Counted from the first letter of the stretch, positions 11,052 through 22,244 are shown. The stretch is 64,000 nucleotides of DNA from Porphyra umbilicalis (GCA_002049455.2 KV918849.1:124001-188000); one strand, 5' to 3'. The notes: generated by a model from the sequence alone, not told the origin. Made by a program: numbers and translations.

Positions 11052-12575
11052 ATGGATGCTGTGGCGGCTGCCGATGGCTCATTTTACGACGATTTGGACG
11101 TGGCCGTGGTGCTTGGGTATGGGGCTGGCCTGCGCATCCGGAGGGCACTGCTGACCGTGCGCGGGCGGGTGGAGAAGCTCCCGTTTGGTGGTTCTCGCCC
11201 TGGCCGACGGCCGAACCGGGACCGCAACTTTGACCTGGGCGCGCACTCTATCATGCGTGACTACTTTGGGGTCGGCGGGGAGCCGCCCGTCTACAGCGAG
11301 CGAGATTTTGAGAAGCGCAATCGCATGCCGCGAGCAATTTTCAAGCGGCTCTACACGGCCGTGCGCAATGAGCCGTGGTGGCGACGCTCGATTAACGCGA
11401 CTGGGCGGCTGCAGTCGTACCCTATCCAGAAGCTGCTGGCGGCGTTGCGGGTGTTGGGCTACGGGGAGCCGTACGACCGTCCCGACGAGTATTGCCGCCT
11501 GTCGCCGTCTACCATCGCGGAGGCAACCCGGCGCCTCACCAACCTCATCGTCGACAAGTGGGAGGCGACGTACCTGCGCCGCCCGACCGAAGACGAACTC
11601 AAGCACATCCTCACCCGCAACGCGGCCCGTGGCATGCCGGGCTGCATCGGTTCTATTGACTGCACCCACTGGCAGTGGCTCAAGTGCCCCAAGGCTCTGG
11701 CCGGCCAGTACCATGACCGCAAGGGTAAGCGCTCCGTGGTGGTTGAGAGCATCTGCGATGAGGACACGTACATCTGGCACTTTTTTATTGGGGCTCCTGG
11801 CAGCTACAACGACATGAACGTGCTGGCGTGTTCCCCCCTGATGCTTGACGTGAACGCGGGTGTGTGGCCGCCGCGGAACATCAACTATACACTGAACGGC
11901 CGTACCCGTCGCTTGCTTTATTACACGGCCGACCAAGGATATCCCCGGTATGCTCTGTTTGCAATGACCCACCCCAACCCGGTCACCCCCAAGCGGCGCG
12001 TCTACAACAGGCTGCAGCAAGCTGTCCGGAAAGACGCTGAGCGCTTGTACGCCGTCATGCCGTCGCGCTTCAACATCATTCTACGACCAGCACGATTCAC
12101 GACGGTGTTGCGGATGATTAACACCGGCAAGGCGGTGGCCATCTTGCACAACATGGCCATTGAGTGTACGCGAGGCGACTTTTTGGCCCATCGGCGCATG
12201 AACGCGGATGCAGAGGTGCGACAAGCTGTTTCTGAGCTCCAAGGGCAGCGCCAAGGACCGGACAACCTGAGTTTGGGCTGTGGGAGCAATCCAGGGCGTC
12301 CTGCTTCTGCCCGCGCTGAGAATGAGCACCAACCGGCGTTTTTCATTGACGATGGACCAAGGGGCCCGGGTATCTGGGGGCCACCGCAGCCCGTGGAGTC
12401 CCTAGACGGCACGGTGGAGACCGGCACAGACCAAGACGTGGTCCCTGGCTCCCTACAGTACACCGACGGGGCCGAGTGCGAGGCCAAGGACCGTGACGCT
12501 CACTTTGCGCTTCTCCACGACCTCTCTGAGCACATCTTTGCGGACAGGGGCCGCCTACTGTTGCCCTACTCTTGA
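11052..12575 (+). CDS. PIF/Harbinger-type DDE transposase nuclease
   Basis: 507 residues from ATG 11052. The frame is open upstream to 10968, but this Met leads the conserved part. It is the nuclease subunit of PIF/Harbinger transposons (DDE_Tnp_4 family), which cuts at 3-bp TA-rich targets with the help of a Myb/SANT partner. Candidate catalytic residues: D203 in GSIDCTHWQW, D254 in GAPGSYNDMNVL, D294 in YYTADQGYP and E330 in RKDAERLYAVMPSRFNI. A helix-turn-helix-like region precedes them (about 120-175: KLLAALRVLGYG ... SPSTIAEATRRL). The C-terminal 130 residues are acidic, low in complexity and element-specific. The frame is intact with no internal stop, so the protein may still be active. 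It converges with the minus-strand Myb-like gene. Confidence 0.93.
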   Translation: MDAVAAADGSFYDDLDVAVVLGYGAGLRIRRALLTVRGRVEKLPFGGSRPGRRPNRDRNFDLGAHSIMRDYFGVGGEPPVYSERDFEKRNRMPRAIFKRLYTAVRNEPWWRRSINATGRLQSYPIQKLLAALRVLGYGEPYDRPDEYCRLSPSTIAEATRRLTNLIVDKWEATYLRRPTEDELKHILTRNAARGMPGCIGSIDCTHWQWLKCPKALAGQYHDRKGKRSVVVESICDEDTYIWHFFIGAPGSYNDMNVLACSPLMLDVNAGVWPPRNINYTLNGRTRRLLYYTADQGYPRYALFAMTHPNPVTPKRRVYNRLQQAVRKDAERLYAVMPSRFNIILRPARFTTVLRMINTGKAVAILHNMAIECTRGDFLAHRRMNADAEVRQAVSELQGQRQGPDNLSLGCGSNPGRPASARAENEHQPAFFIDDGPRGPGIWGPPQPVESLDGTVETGTDQDVVPGSLQYTDGAECEAKDRDAHFALLHDLSEHIFADRGRLLLPYS

Positions 12576-13539
12576 TTTTTGCCAGCTTTCCGGGGGCGGG
12601 TGTGTGTAGCGCGCGGCTTTCCTGCAAGAAACGGTTTTTTTTTCCCCGCTGGGCAGGGGTTTTTTTTTCCCCGCTGGGCAGGGGTTTTTTTTTCCTTGAC
12701 ACACATGTCTTTCCCTCCAGGGGGCGACGCCGAGCGTGAGTGACCAGTCAATCATTTGCCTTCGTCGTGTGCGTGGCGAGTGGTTATGGCCAGGGGAGCC
12801 ATGGCCAGTGAGTTGGTCGGGGCCGCAACGCGAGCGTGAGCCCAGTGCGTTGGCCGCAAAGCGAGCGTCAGCATAGTGCGTTGGCCGCACCACGAATGTG
12901 AATAAAGATACAAGTCTCCCCAGACACTTGCCAAGAATGATGGAGGAGAGATAGGGACGATCTTTGTGTGCTTTCTGCTTTGGGTTTTGGCCGTGTCGAT
13001 TCCTGTGGGTGGTCCATGTGATAGCGGCCTTTGCATGGCGGACATTCCGACATTGCCTGGCCTGGCCGTCATCATTTCTTTAGCCTGAGCTTGGGGTAGT
13101 TGCCAGCCCCTACTCCTGCGTCAGTCTACATCACATGTGGCTCATTCGTGGCTGCCTTCACCCCTTTGCCTCCCTTTTACTCCCTCTGCCAGCCATTGCC
13201 TAATTTTGCGTCCGTTGGCCTGGGCCTAGACCTTCGACACGACCCATAGTTCTCAGAGAACACTTCTTTCGGCTTTGTTGTAAAGATGTCGGCCCAAAGA
13301 GACAGGCCATTTGCTGTACAGCGCTTGACGCAAAGAAAAAGAAACAACACGCAGAAAACAAGCCCAATGCAAAGTGGTGGAGCAGGACAATAGAGAACGA
13401 GATACAAAAAAGAAACAAAGCAAGTACAAAAACAACAAGAGGCAAGTGGTGCAACGGACACTGCTGCCCCAGACAAGGTATCAGTCTCAGTGTGATGATA
13501 CGGCCGCGACACGCGGCCGTCCTCCTGTGCGGCATCGAT
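12576..13539. other. Intergenic region between convergent transposon genes
   Basis: Besides the T-tract hairpin repeats, it holds a degenerate repeat of about 35 bases at 12812-12895 (GCGTTGGCCGCA with GCGAGCGT). The rest is unremarkable 3' flank of two convergent genes. I see no coding sequence. Confidence 0.5.
12633..12693. repeat. Tandem repeat of about 26 bases, two to three units
   Basis: Units of CCCCGCTGGGCAGGGG followed by T8-9. Each unit is a self-complementary CCCC-TGGGCA-GGGG stem followed by a T tract. Placed about 60 bases after the transposase stop, they could act as strong RNA 3'-end structures; that is inference. Confidence 0.75.
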
Positions 13540-15618
13540 CTACGCGCCTTCTTCATCCGTGTAGCCCGAGTAGTCAACGGACACGGCCGGAGCCAAGGCC
13601 GGTGTTGAACAATGTTGCGGCGCCGGCCGCACTTGATGGTTTGGCGCGACCGCGTCGGCGTCGGCTGTATTGGCGCGACCGCGTCGGCGTCGGCCGTCCA
13701 CCTCAGAATCCAAGTCCTTGTCTGTCAGGGAACCGTCTTTGTCCACGCCGTCGCTGCTCCCGTCGTTGGCGCTGTCGCGCCTGAGAGCGCTTGCCACCAG
13801 CGCGGCGGCCGCGTCAGCGGCCGCCTCGACAGATGTGGTTGGCGCCACTTGCGAGCCGACAGGAGTCGGCGGTGGTACTTGGTGGTTGTCGTCCCCCATG
13901 TCGTGGATCTCATCGTCACTCTCATCGTCGTAGGGAGATGCAGGAACCTTCTTGGAACGACGCGGCCGGCTTAACGGTGGTGGAGATGGGGAGGCAGGCA
14001 TAGACAAAGTCGAAGAGGAAGAGGAAGAAGTCACCTCAGCAAAGTGCACCGTCCTCGTCCGCTTGCTCCGACGGCCGCGACTAGGGGCAACACAGCGGCC
14101 GCGTCCGCGGCCACGAAAGTTAGAAGGAGCCCGACCGCGGCCTCCACCACTGTGTGTCGCTTGCAGGTCCTCCTCCTCCTCATCGCCATGTGGAGCACCT
14201 TGGGGCTCAGCACGTGCACGGCGGCGTCCGACGCCGCGGCTTGGACCACCTCGGCCACGACGCGCCGGCGCCTCGGACATCTCAAAGTGACCCCCGTCTT
14301 GTGGGCGGCGCTCGTCCTTGTCCTTGTCCTCAGCATGCTTCAGGCGGCGGCGCATCTCAAGCTCCCACCATCTGCGGCCGCACTCCGAGTTGACCGCCGT
14401 CGGCGTCGACCAAAACGCCAAAGCCGTGCGCTGCGCCGCCGAGTCGGCCAGCGACTCCAGGGCGGCCGTGTTGGCGGCCGCCTCGCGCATGAGATGGACC
14501 TCAGCTCTTGTGGCGGCCTTGGCGGCCTTGCAACCTGTAGGCCGCGCTTGAAAAATACTCCGCTTGCCACGGGAGAAGGTGGAAGACAGCGGGGCGCTCC
14601 CGTCTCCATCGTCGTTGCCGTCGGTGGCAAGGTCAGCGTCCTCCCCGTCGTCATTGTTGCCAACTGATAGTGGATCTAAATCTGCAACCTCGGCCCGTGA
14701 GGTGCCCGGCGTTGTAGGGATGTGGCGCGCCGCCGCGCCCGCCAGCGCCACGACCGTCGCCCCACCACCAAAGCGGTCAATCTCCTTGATGATGCGCCAG
14801 TTGCTCAGTGGAGGGCACGGGAGCTTGTCCGACACAGACGGGTTGAGCCCATCATAAGGGTTCAGGCCATTGTACTTGGCCTTGGCCGCGCCAATGAGTT
14901 GCTCGGGCGTTGGGTGACCCGTCATCTTGAGCCTCAGCACCGCCAAGTAGCACTCCTTGAAGCGATTGACGCCGGGGAAGATGCCGTATCTGAGCTCCTT
15001 CATGATGGCAGGTGTTGAGCGTGCGCGCCGGCGCTGAACTTGGTTCATGTCGCCTGGAAGACGGCGGCGGAAGCGGTCAGACACGTCCTCGTCAAAGTTC
15101 TCCAGTGTCTGGTCCACACCCACGGCCGAGTTCAGCGTCGCCTCCTTGTAGACACAGGCGAGCACATTACGCTCGGCCTCGATCCAAGAAACGCCGCGCG
15201 TGCCGCGGCCGCAGCCGCCAGCATTGGCTCGGGGGTTGGCCTGCTGCTGTCGCTCTTCCAAGAGGCCGCGAGATGCGGCGGCCTCAGCACGGAGCCTGGT
15301 AACTTCGGCACGCAGCCGCTCCTCCTCAGACCGGGGTAACGTCCCCTCCAGTCGCCTAGGAACATGCCCGGCGAGCTCGGCGTTGACCCCCGCCGTTGCC
15401 CGCTCCTCTCGCTCCGGTCGGGTTGTCAATTCGGCCGCCGACCTTGATGAGGTGGGCCGTGCGGGTGGCGCCACAACCGGCGCGATCTCGTCCGCCGGCG
15501 CTGGATCTGTAACAGTATCCATCGGACCATCATTGCAGGTGAAGTCGGCCATGTGCTGGCCGTCTGAGTCGGCCATGTGTTGGCCGACAGACGTTGAAAA
15601 AGCAGAAGAAGATTGCAA
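13540..15618 (-). CDS. Myb/SANT-like transposon accessory protein (probable Harbinger DNA-binding partner)
   Basis: 692 residues from ATG 15618 to a stop at 13540. After a 90-residue disordered start comes a short charged coiled coil (about 95-125: SEEERLRAEVTRLRAEAAA). Next is a region that reads as a Myb/SANT-like DNA-binding domain (about 141-250): GVSWIEAERNVLACVYKEA ... FPGVNRFKECYLAVLRLKMTG, with the spaced Trp/Phe of a trihelix. The rest is acidic and Arg/Gly-rich, including stretches like GRGRGR that look like RNA- or nucleic-acid-binding tails and possible nuclear signals. PIF/Harbinger elements typically encode such a protein to bring the nuclease to the DNA ends. Here it converges with the nuclease gene. 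Family assignment is by pattern, not by search. Confidence 0.7.
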   Translation of the reverse strand: MQSSSAFSTSVGQHMADSDGQHMADFTCNDGPMDTVTDPAPADEIAPVVAPPARPTSSRSAAELTTRPEREERATAGVNAELAGHVPRRLEGTLPRSEEERLRAEVTRLRAEAAASRGLLEERQQQANPRANAGGCGRGTRGVSWIEAERNVLACVYKEATLNSAVGVDQTLENFDEDVSDRFRRRLPGDMNQVQRRRARSTPAIMKELRYGIFPGVNRFKECYLAVLRLKMTGHPTPEQLIGAAKAKYNGLNPYDGLNPSVSDKLPCPPLSNWRIIKEIDRFGGGATVVALAGAAARHIPTTPGTSRAEVADLDPLSVGNNDDGEDADLATDGNDDGDGSAPLSSTFSRGKRSIFQARPTGCKAAKAATRAEVHLMREAAANTAALESLADSAAQRTALAFWSTPTAVNSECGRRWWELEMRRRLKHAEDKDKDERRPQDGGHFEMSEAPARRGRGGPSRGVGRRRARAEPQGAPHGDEEEEDLQATHSGGGRGRAPSNFRGRGRGRCVAPSRGRRSKRTRTVHFAEVTSSSSSSTLSMPASPSPPPLSRPRRSKKVPASPYDDESDDEIHDMGDDNHQVPPPTPVGSQVAPTTSVEAAADAAAALVASALRRDSANDGSSDGVDKDGSLTDKDLDSEVDGRRRRGRANTADADAVAPNHQVRPAPQHCSTPALAPAVSVDYSGYTDEEGA

Positions 15619-15709
15619 TCGCCCTTAGTCTCGAGGTTGAGTGTAGGCGTCAACACGGACGGCGCGGCCGCAGTCACAGCGGCCGCCGTGAAAAAGTCGG
15701 AAAAGGCCG

Positions 15710-16660
15710 CTACTTGTCCCGAGGCAGAGGCAGTCTGCCCAAGGCCTTGGGCTCCCACCAGAGCGGCGGCTGGGGCAGGTTGAGGTTGACCCAGTGCTCC
15801 TCGCGCCGGCCCTCGGCGTTAGGCAGCGCGAGACGGCGCTCCCAGCGCGGCGGCTTGGCTCGTGCGGCCTCGACCTCGGCCTCGCGCTGCTGGGCCAGTC
15901 GACGCTGGTGGCCTTCCCAGTTGACGGTCTGCTCACGGCCCTTCTCGTCAGGGGGAATCCTGATCTCCGTCGGGGACGCCCAGGGGCAGGGGCACCACGG
16001 CGGACACGTCACGTGCTCGCTGCCAACAGACGCAGCGCACCGACACACGAAGCACATGCGGCGGTGCGCACGCCGCTCCTCCGTGCGGCTATAAAAGCCA
16101 CGGTCCCCCTGCGGGATCCACTGCCACCCCCAGCCCGGCTGCGCCGCGGGCCGAACAGCCCAGGGGCACGGGCACCCGCTAGGGCACATGGCGACGTTGG
16201 AACTCACCCGCTGCGACCGCTTACAAAGGGTGCAGATGCTGCGCAACCCGCGCTGCAGCTGCGACTTGGAGATGGTGGGGGCTCGGGGCCCATATCGCAC
16301 GCGGGGAGTGTACGCCGGGGAGTCGTCACGGGTGCCACTCCTCGGCCTCTGAGGCTCGGCCGCCGCGGGCTCAGTGTCAGCCGCCTCCGGCATCACCGCC
16401 GCAGCAGCAGGTCCCTCCGCAGGAGCTGGAGGCGAGCAACCATCGGCGCCGACAGTGTCGGAGCCGGCCGGCATCGGAAATGAGGGGTGAGGGCGCGCCG
16501 CCTCAGCTGCGTCACCAGGGGCTGGCGCCGACGCCGGCGAGGCTACGCGTGGCGGCGTCGGGGGGGGCGTCGTACGAAAAAGAGGGGGGGGGTAGCCATG
16601 TGGCCGGCCCGGGTTGAGTTCGGAAGGAGCCGTAGGGCGTTGTTGGCTCCGCTGTTCCAC
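15710..16660 (-). CDS. Twin Cys-module protein of unknown function
   Basis: 316 residues, intact, 92 bases upstream of and co-oriented with the Myb-like gene. The first 120 residues are disordered and Pro/Ala-rich. Two copies of C-x2-C-x12-C-x3-C-x-C-P-W follow (Cys 143, 146, 159, 163, 165 and Cys 203, 206, 219, 223, 225), each ending in CPCPW and spaced about 60 residues apart. Each copy could bind one zinc ion. The region after it is rich in Arg, Glu and Trp (PPRWERRLALPNAEGRREEHW). I do not recognise the family. Being inside the inverted termini and next to the DNA-binding gene suggests a role in the element, perhaps end binding or chromatin contact. A short intron joining it to the Myb-like frame was considered, but no junction keeps phase. 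Confidence 0.6.
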   Translation of the reverse strand: MEQRSQQRPTAPSELNPGRPHGYPPPLFRTTPPPTPPRVASPASAPAPGDAAEAARPHPSFPMPAGSDTVGADGCSPPAPAEGPAAAAVMPEAADTEPAAAEPQRPRSGTRDDSPAYTPRVRYGPRAPTISKSQLQRGLRSICTLCKRSQRVSSNVAMCPSGCPCPWAVRPAAQPGWGWQWIPQGDRGFYSRTEERRAHRRMCFVCRCAASVGSEHVTCPPWCPCPWASPTEIRIPPDEKGREQTVNWEGHQRRLAQQREAEVEAARAKPPRWERRLALPNAEGRREEHWVNLNLPQPPLWWEPKALGRLPLPRDK

Positions 16661-18799
16661 AAAACCGCAGCCACAGCGACGGGTAGGTGGCTAGGTGGCT
16701 GCCGCTCTCAGTGTAGACGTGATGGGAGGCGAGGCCGGCGACGGCCCGGAAGTGACCGCTGTAAAAAAAAAACGGCCGTCGCTCGCAAGCGGCCGACGCA
16801 GAGGTGGTGGCAGCGCAGCGCCTCGGAGGGGGTATAGGAACGGGGGTACAGGAGCACGGGGAGGGCACGTTGCGGGTGTGTGGTGTGGTAGCGGTAGTGC
16901 CGGCCAAGGGCACGTGGGCGGGGCCGAGGGGACGTGGGCGTGATGCCGTCACTCCTGGGCCCGATCATCCACTGCACTGGTGGAAAGCCGCAGGGCGCTG
17001 ACGGCCCCCTGCAAGCGGCAGGGTGCTGACGGCCCCCTGCAAGCGGCAGGGTGCTGACGGAGCCCTGCATGAGGCTTTCGACCCCTCGGCCAGAGCGCCA
17101 CAGAGAGGAGTTGGGCCCCAAATCGGTCCCCGCGCAGAGGGGGTGTGACTCAAACAGGGCCTAGCGGAGGGGGTGTGTGACTCAGAGGCCCGAAGCGAGG
17201 CGTGCAGGCCTGACGAGACTGGGCGAAATGAGGCTGGGAAATCTCTTTCGAGGCCCGGGAACAAGCGGCACGCCGTCGAGAGGCCTCCCAGAGGGTGCTG
17301 ATCGATCTCGCGCGAGAGGATGCTCGCCTCGTGGGCCTCAAATTGGGTGTCCCGCAATCCGGATTGCATGATCTGCCCAAGCTTACACTGCAATCGTCTG
17401 AGCCCCTAACAGGAAGGATCGGGAAGCCCCGCCCGAAGGATTGGCTGTCGAGTTCGGGCCAGCCTGTCTAGGTGTGTGATCTTTCAACTGTCCACGAGCA
17501 GCGCCGAAGGCCACCCTGACAGAGATGCGTATTAGGCCCGAGAGAGAATGGTGAATCACGTGAATGCATATGATGTTGGCATTCCTTGCTGTGTTTGCAG
17601 CGCAGCTGTAGACAGCAAGCGGGTGCCACCGAGGTCATCTCACGTGGCCCGACAAAGCAGGGGCAGCCACACATCTAAAAGCGTCTCGTGCGGCAACAGT
17701 GCGGAGATATCTGTGTGCAGGCCGTGGCCTGCCGCCATGCGGGGCCTGGCCAATCCCATCGGGCCCACCGTGTAAGAATCAGTGTGGCACAGGATCCTAT
17801 GGCCACGCCAAGAGCCCACCAAGTGCCACCAAGAAAGGCCGTGGCCACTGCCACTCCTCACGCTTCTCTGAACGCAAGAGTCGAGATCGGACGCAATGGC
17901 GGCCAAAACGCTCAGCTGTCCACGCACCAGGTCTTCCGTGCTGCCAATCAGAACCACCGCTTCCATGTACGGGCCGCCAACGATACTGGGCCACCTGCTG
18001 CCACGCGGCCGGGCCACCTGCTGCCCCACAAGTACGTGTCTCGATCGCGCATGATCCCGAGGCTGAGCATCCAGATCACGCGCAGCGCCCTCATGCGTAG
18101 GATCGTTAGTCGGCATTCTCATTGGACAGCTCTGCCCAATGACGGAAGGTGAGATCCAGGAAACGGAACGAGTGCGAAACGGTAGTTCTGACGCCTCCCG
18201 CTGTAAAGCCTGAAATATCTCAATGCGAAGATACACAAGGCGGGAGAAACGGCCGTGCGGGTGCCTCCCAAACCAAGTGTCTGACTCAGTCTCCGCCACA
18301 TCTCTAGCACTAGTACCTCACCAAGGAGAAGCTGCCTCCCTGGGAGCGGAGCCGCTGAGCGTAGAGGACCTGCCGCCGAGCCACTGAAAAAAAAAGGACC
18401 TGGCGCTCTCGGACCAAGCGGAGTTCTAGCATGCTCCTCGCGATATTGAGAACAAACGCACTGTGCCGACGCCCTCGTGACAGAGAGAAGCACAGAAAAT
18501 CCGGAAGATGGCGGCCCCGTACGGTGCGGCCGCCACATTCTATTACACGACAACAAAGCCACGACTAGTGCACAGCACTACACTACGCTTTCAACTGACG
18601 GCAGCAGAATCACCGCGGCCGCCACGTACAGGCGGCCGAACCAACCTCCCGAGGGCGGCCGCGTCGTACAGGCGGCCGCGCCAAACTCCCCATTGCGGCC
18701 ACGTCGTACAGGCGGTTCCGCGCTACCCTCCCCGCTGATCACCAAGTCCACAGACAGACCCTTCGCATCACCCAGAGTCCCTCTTTCGTCCAGATCTCC
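16661..18799. other. Repeat-bearing stretch without a recognised gene
   Basis: 16985-17070 holds a tandem repeat of about 30 bases (CCCCCTGCAAGCGGCAGGG with GTGCTGACGG, two to three units). 18615-18722 holds three units of about 39 bases built on GGCCGCGTCGTACAGGCGG. No open frame between them shows domain features. Confidence 0.55.
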
Positions 18800-20026
18800 C
18801 TATGAATCCGCCCACTCAGAATCGTCGTGCTCAGCATACCCATACCCGAGAACCCCAGCCTTGCCAGCAGCGGACGCCAACGCCGTAGGCAAGCTCGAAG
18901 CCGGCTCGGCCTTGGCCTTGACCTGCTCGGCCTTGGCCTTGACCTGCGTGGCCAGCGGATTGGCCAAAATCACCTTGACAATGACGACGTCGTCTGCGTC
19001 GTCGTCTTCAACAGGGGCCTCCACGGCCTTGGCCTTCCCCTTCCCCTTCCTGGACCCTTGAGCGGAGGCCGGACTGGCGTGCCCACCCATTGGCATCCCC
19101 GACACCCCCGCAGAGGCCGCAGCGGCGGCCTCGCCCTTGCCCGTCTCCGGCGAGCGGGCCGAGGCCGCGCCGGTCTTGAAAGGCCCCTTCTCCTGCACCA
19201 CCGACTCGGAGGCGGCAGTCGAGCGGATTGCGCGGATGGCGGCCGACGCGGCAGCCATAGCCGCGTCGGCCACCGCCACTTCCTCCTTCCCCACGCCGGT
19301 GTAGCCTTCGCGGATGGCCGTGCAATTCACGTAGGCCATGCCATGTGGCCCCGCGTCATCAACCGCCTTCTGGTACTCGACGCACTTGCGCCTCTCGGCC
19401 CAGTACAACTTGATGGCCGCCCACTGACGCATCTTGGCCGCGAACAAGCGCTCGGCCAACAGGTAGGCGACGGCACGCTGCTCAAGAGTGGCGCCGCGTA
19501 GTGCCGCCCGCTGCTGCCTCGTGGTCCACTGCAGGCCCAGAGTCTCAACGGCCGCGATAGCACGCTTGAAGTCACCGGCCAGGAACTTGTAGGTGGCCGT
19601 GAGCTGCTCCGCATGGGGAGTGGGGGAGGCCGACAAGGGCCCCAAAACCTTGGCCGCCTGAACGGCCACGTCTTTACCAGAGCCGACCTTGCGTAAATCT
19701 TCAACGTTCATCGCGGCAGCGTTGGTGTGCACCCGGCCCGTGGTCTCTCGGCGCTTCGCCACCTTGATGGCCTTACCAGCTGTGGCCGGATGCTCTACGG
19801 CCTTGCGCTTGCAGCGGCAGGACCCGGCCTCGTCAGAGGCTGCGCCTCCCGCCTTGGCCATCTTGTCCTTTATCGGGTTATCCACCGCGCCCGTCTCGGC
19901 GTTGCGGGTGTTACCGGCCTTGTCAAAGGCCGCTGACGACTCAACGTCCTTGTGGATGATAGTAATGATCTTCTTGGCCGCGTTCTGGCCACTCTTGGTC
20001 GCCTCGGCCATGTCGCGCTCGTACAT
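18800..20026 (-). CDS. Basic Ala/Lys-rich protein of unknown function
   Basis: 408 residues from ATG 20026 (MYERDMAEATKSG) to the stop at 18800. The frame stays open upstream, and an acceptor-like CTCCTGCGCAG (about 20065) suggests an earlier exon. Two parts: a helical core with SGQNAAKKIITIIHKDVES and AERLFAAKMRQWAAIKLYWAE, and a disordered tail with a tandem QVKAKAE duplication. There is a Lys-rich signal-like RKGKGKAKA. No domain recognised. Codon usage and lack of stops support it as real. Its place inside the 14.2-kb element makes it a candidate cargo or accessory gene. Confidence 0.55.
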   Translation of the reverse strand: MYERDMAEATKSGQNAAKKIITIIHKDVESSAAFDKAGNTRNAETGAVDNPIKDKMAKAGGAASDEAGSCRCKRKAVEHPATAGKAIKVAKRRETTGRVHTNAAAMNVEDLRKVGSGKDVAVQAAKVLGPLSASPTPHAEQLTATYKFLAGDFKRAIAAVETLGLQWTTRQQRAALRGATLEQRAVAYLLAERLFAAKMRQWAAIKLYWAERRKCVEYQKAVDDAGPHGMAYVNCTAIREGYTGVGKEEVAVADAAMAAASAAIRAIRSTAASESVVQEKGPFKTGAASARSPETGKGEAAAAASAGVSGMPMGGHASPASAQGSRKGKGKAKAVEAPVEDDDADDVVIVKVILANPLATQVKAKAEQVKAKAEPASSLPTALASAAGKAGVLGYGYAEHDDSEWADS

Positions 20027-22117
20027 GTCGAGCGAGCGCTGCGCGCGGAACGGCACGGCTGCGCAGGAGCCAGAGGGAGTCCGACCCCAACCGCTTGGCC
20101 TAGAGAGTGGCCAACCTCGCGATGAAGATCGCTGAAGCGATGGCCTGCGCGCAAAAGGGAGCAGCGCAGTTGACAGTCGTGATGGCCTTGTGGAACGAGG
20201 CCTCGTGCATACACGATGGCAGATGCACGGAGAGGTGCGAGTGGAAGGGAGGTGTGTGCGTGCGTGTTGGAGGTGAGCGAGAGGTGAGCGGGTGGGTGGT
20301 GTGGGGGGGCGAGCGAGGCGTGGGTGGGTAGGTATGGCACGGTGGTGAGCGCCGTTGTGGAAAACTGGTGAGCGCGCCGTTCGGAAGGCGTGGGAAACGG
20401 TCCGCTCCGCTGGCTGACCCGTTTTTGAGCGCCCCCTCTGTGGCCTGTGGCCTCCCGTCCCCAAAAGCACCGTGGGCCTTCGACAGGTTCCGTGCAGGCT
20501 CCCCAAGTACAGCGGCTGCGCGGACGGGCCACTAGGCTCCACAGCCTTTATGGCTGTCAGCTTTCTACGATGCTCGGAAGTTTGTTGTGATTGTGTTTTC
20601 TTCTCCGCACCCCTGCACGCTCCAACGACACCCGGAAGGAAGTCGAGTTGCCTGTTCCCCGCCCCCCTGCCGGCCCCCTAGAGGACAGCGCCTGCGCGAA
20701 TGGACCCCTCGAGAACACTGCTTGCGCCAATGCGATACGAGGCTCCACAGCCACGGCTGCCGCCAGGCTGCAACGATTCTTGTTCTGGATTGTTCTATGC
20801 CTGCAAACGTGACTATAAATGGAGGGCCATCTCGGACGCACGTGCAATGCTATCAGTGCTCAGATTCCGGGCATCGTGAGGTGCTGTCTGGATGTGTCAA
20901 CAACCACTGTGGGGCTGCGAAGAGGAGCTCTTCGACTGTTTTTCTGCGGCTCGCGCCTTGCTGGGCCTGCCAACAAAAAAGCTGCGCCACATCAGACTGG
21001 AGGGCGCAAAACAAGGACCCACCGACAGAGCTCCTACGGCTCGTACGTTGCGGCGTAGGCGGCGGAATGGGAACGTATCAGGGCCAGCTGTCGCCCGAGG
21101 GCCCTCAAGTGTGACAGGCGGCGGATATCGCCGCGTCTCGTGCGCTTCTGTCAGCGTCTCTCGGCAACGTAGCTCGGCCGACCGCAGCCTGCTGATGCCG
21201 GGAAAGGGTGTGGAAACGAGATCTTCACGACTCGTGCTCAGTTTGTGGATCCGTGAAGCAGCATCGCCAGGTCACCGGTCTTTTGGAAGTGTCGTCGTGA
21301 GTTTCTTACACAATCTGGCGACCTCAGATTGCGCCTGATGCCTGTGGGACACGTGGGGACCTGAAACGACGTCTCAAATGGCGGGACGATCGCTTCATAG
21401 CAGGCGATTTCTGGGCAAGTGGCCCTCTGCTCGGAGACGCTCGCCTCGAATTCAAAGCTGATCGCCTGCATATTCCATGCCAATCGCGCTACTCACACCT
21501 GGCACCTCGAGCGTCCCACAGAAGGCATCTGAGCCTGCCCCTTGTGGAACCGCAGAGCCAACAGTGAGGGTTCGGATTTCCACAAATGTTCATCTTGATT
21601 TGAAGACGTAGCCCCCTGTTATTCAACAAATACACCTCACCTGCTCACCTGTGTTGACATCAGGGTCGGATGAGGCTCGACACCCAATCATTTCTCTGCA
21701 CGTTTGAGTACGTGGCGCTGTTAAATCTGATGGGATGTGGACTCGATACGGATTGTTGGGTGTGCTCTAACGGGCCGGAATGTGGGTAGGAAGTGGTCAA
21801 GGCCTGTTTTTTCCGGCAGAATCGTACTCTGCACACCCTGTTTGAGTGGGCTGGTATAGGGGGAGCTCCCAGTCTTGATTCTCTCGGGAGCCGGCGACTC
21901 CCCCTTACGCCTGAGCAGGGGTCAGGTGGAGCCTGTCCGACAATCCTTGCTCCTGGCACCAGGTCATTGTCCACGTTGCATTCTGCGCGGGAAAGTGGAA
22001 GCCTGATCTGACACTTACCCTTTTGGCCAATGAGCTGTCCCATTTGAAGCACCAGCCAACCCGGTGCGACAACCCTGTTGAAAACCCAGAAGAGCAGGTA
22101 CACTGGCCCTTAACTAG
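20027..22117. other. Non-coding right part of the 14.2-kb element
   Basis: GC falls and open frames shorten. I find no domain. 21660-22118 contains another end of the CACGCCTAGTTAAG family (AACCCAGAAGAGCAGGTAC...CTTAACTAGGCGTG), probably a relic element next to the copy at 22123. Confidence 0.45.
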
Positions 22118-22118
22118 G

Positions 22119-22244
22119 CGTGTAGTTAAGACCCGGTGTTCCTGCTCTTCTGGGTTTTCAAGCGAACTGCGGCCCTGGATTGGCTCCTCCCTCAAATACG
22201 ACTGCTCATTGGTCACAAGGGAGAGTGTCAGATTCTACATCCAA
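22119..22244 (-). mobile_element. Fragment of the CACGCCTAGTTAAG-family transposon end
   Basis: GTTAAGACCCGGTGTTCCTG through GATTCTACATCC is the inverse of 7077-7202. It sits back to back with the 22118 end, separated only by TAACTAGGCGTGTAG, so two related ends meet head to head. Confidence 0.7.

Noticed and set aside
20027-20542. N-terminal extension of the 18.8-20.0 kb protein to 20542
   Set aside because: The extension has random composition and an acceptor-like site near 20065; the Met at 20026 begins the protein-like part.
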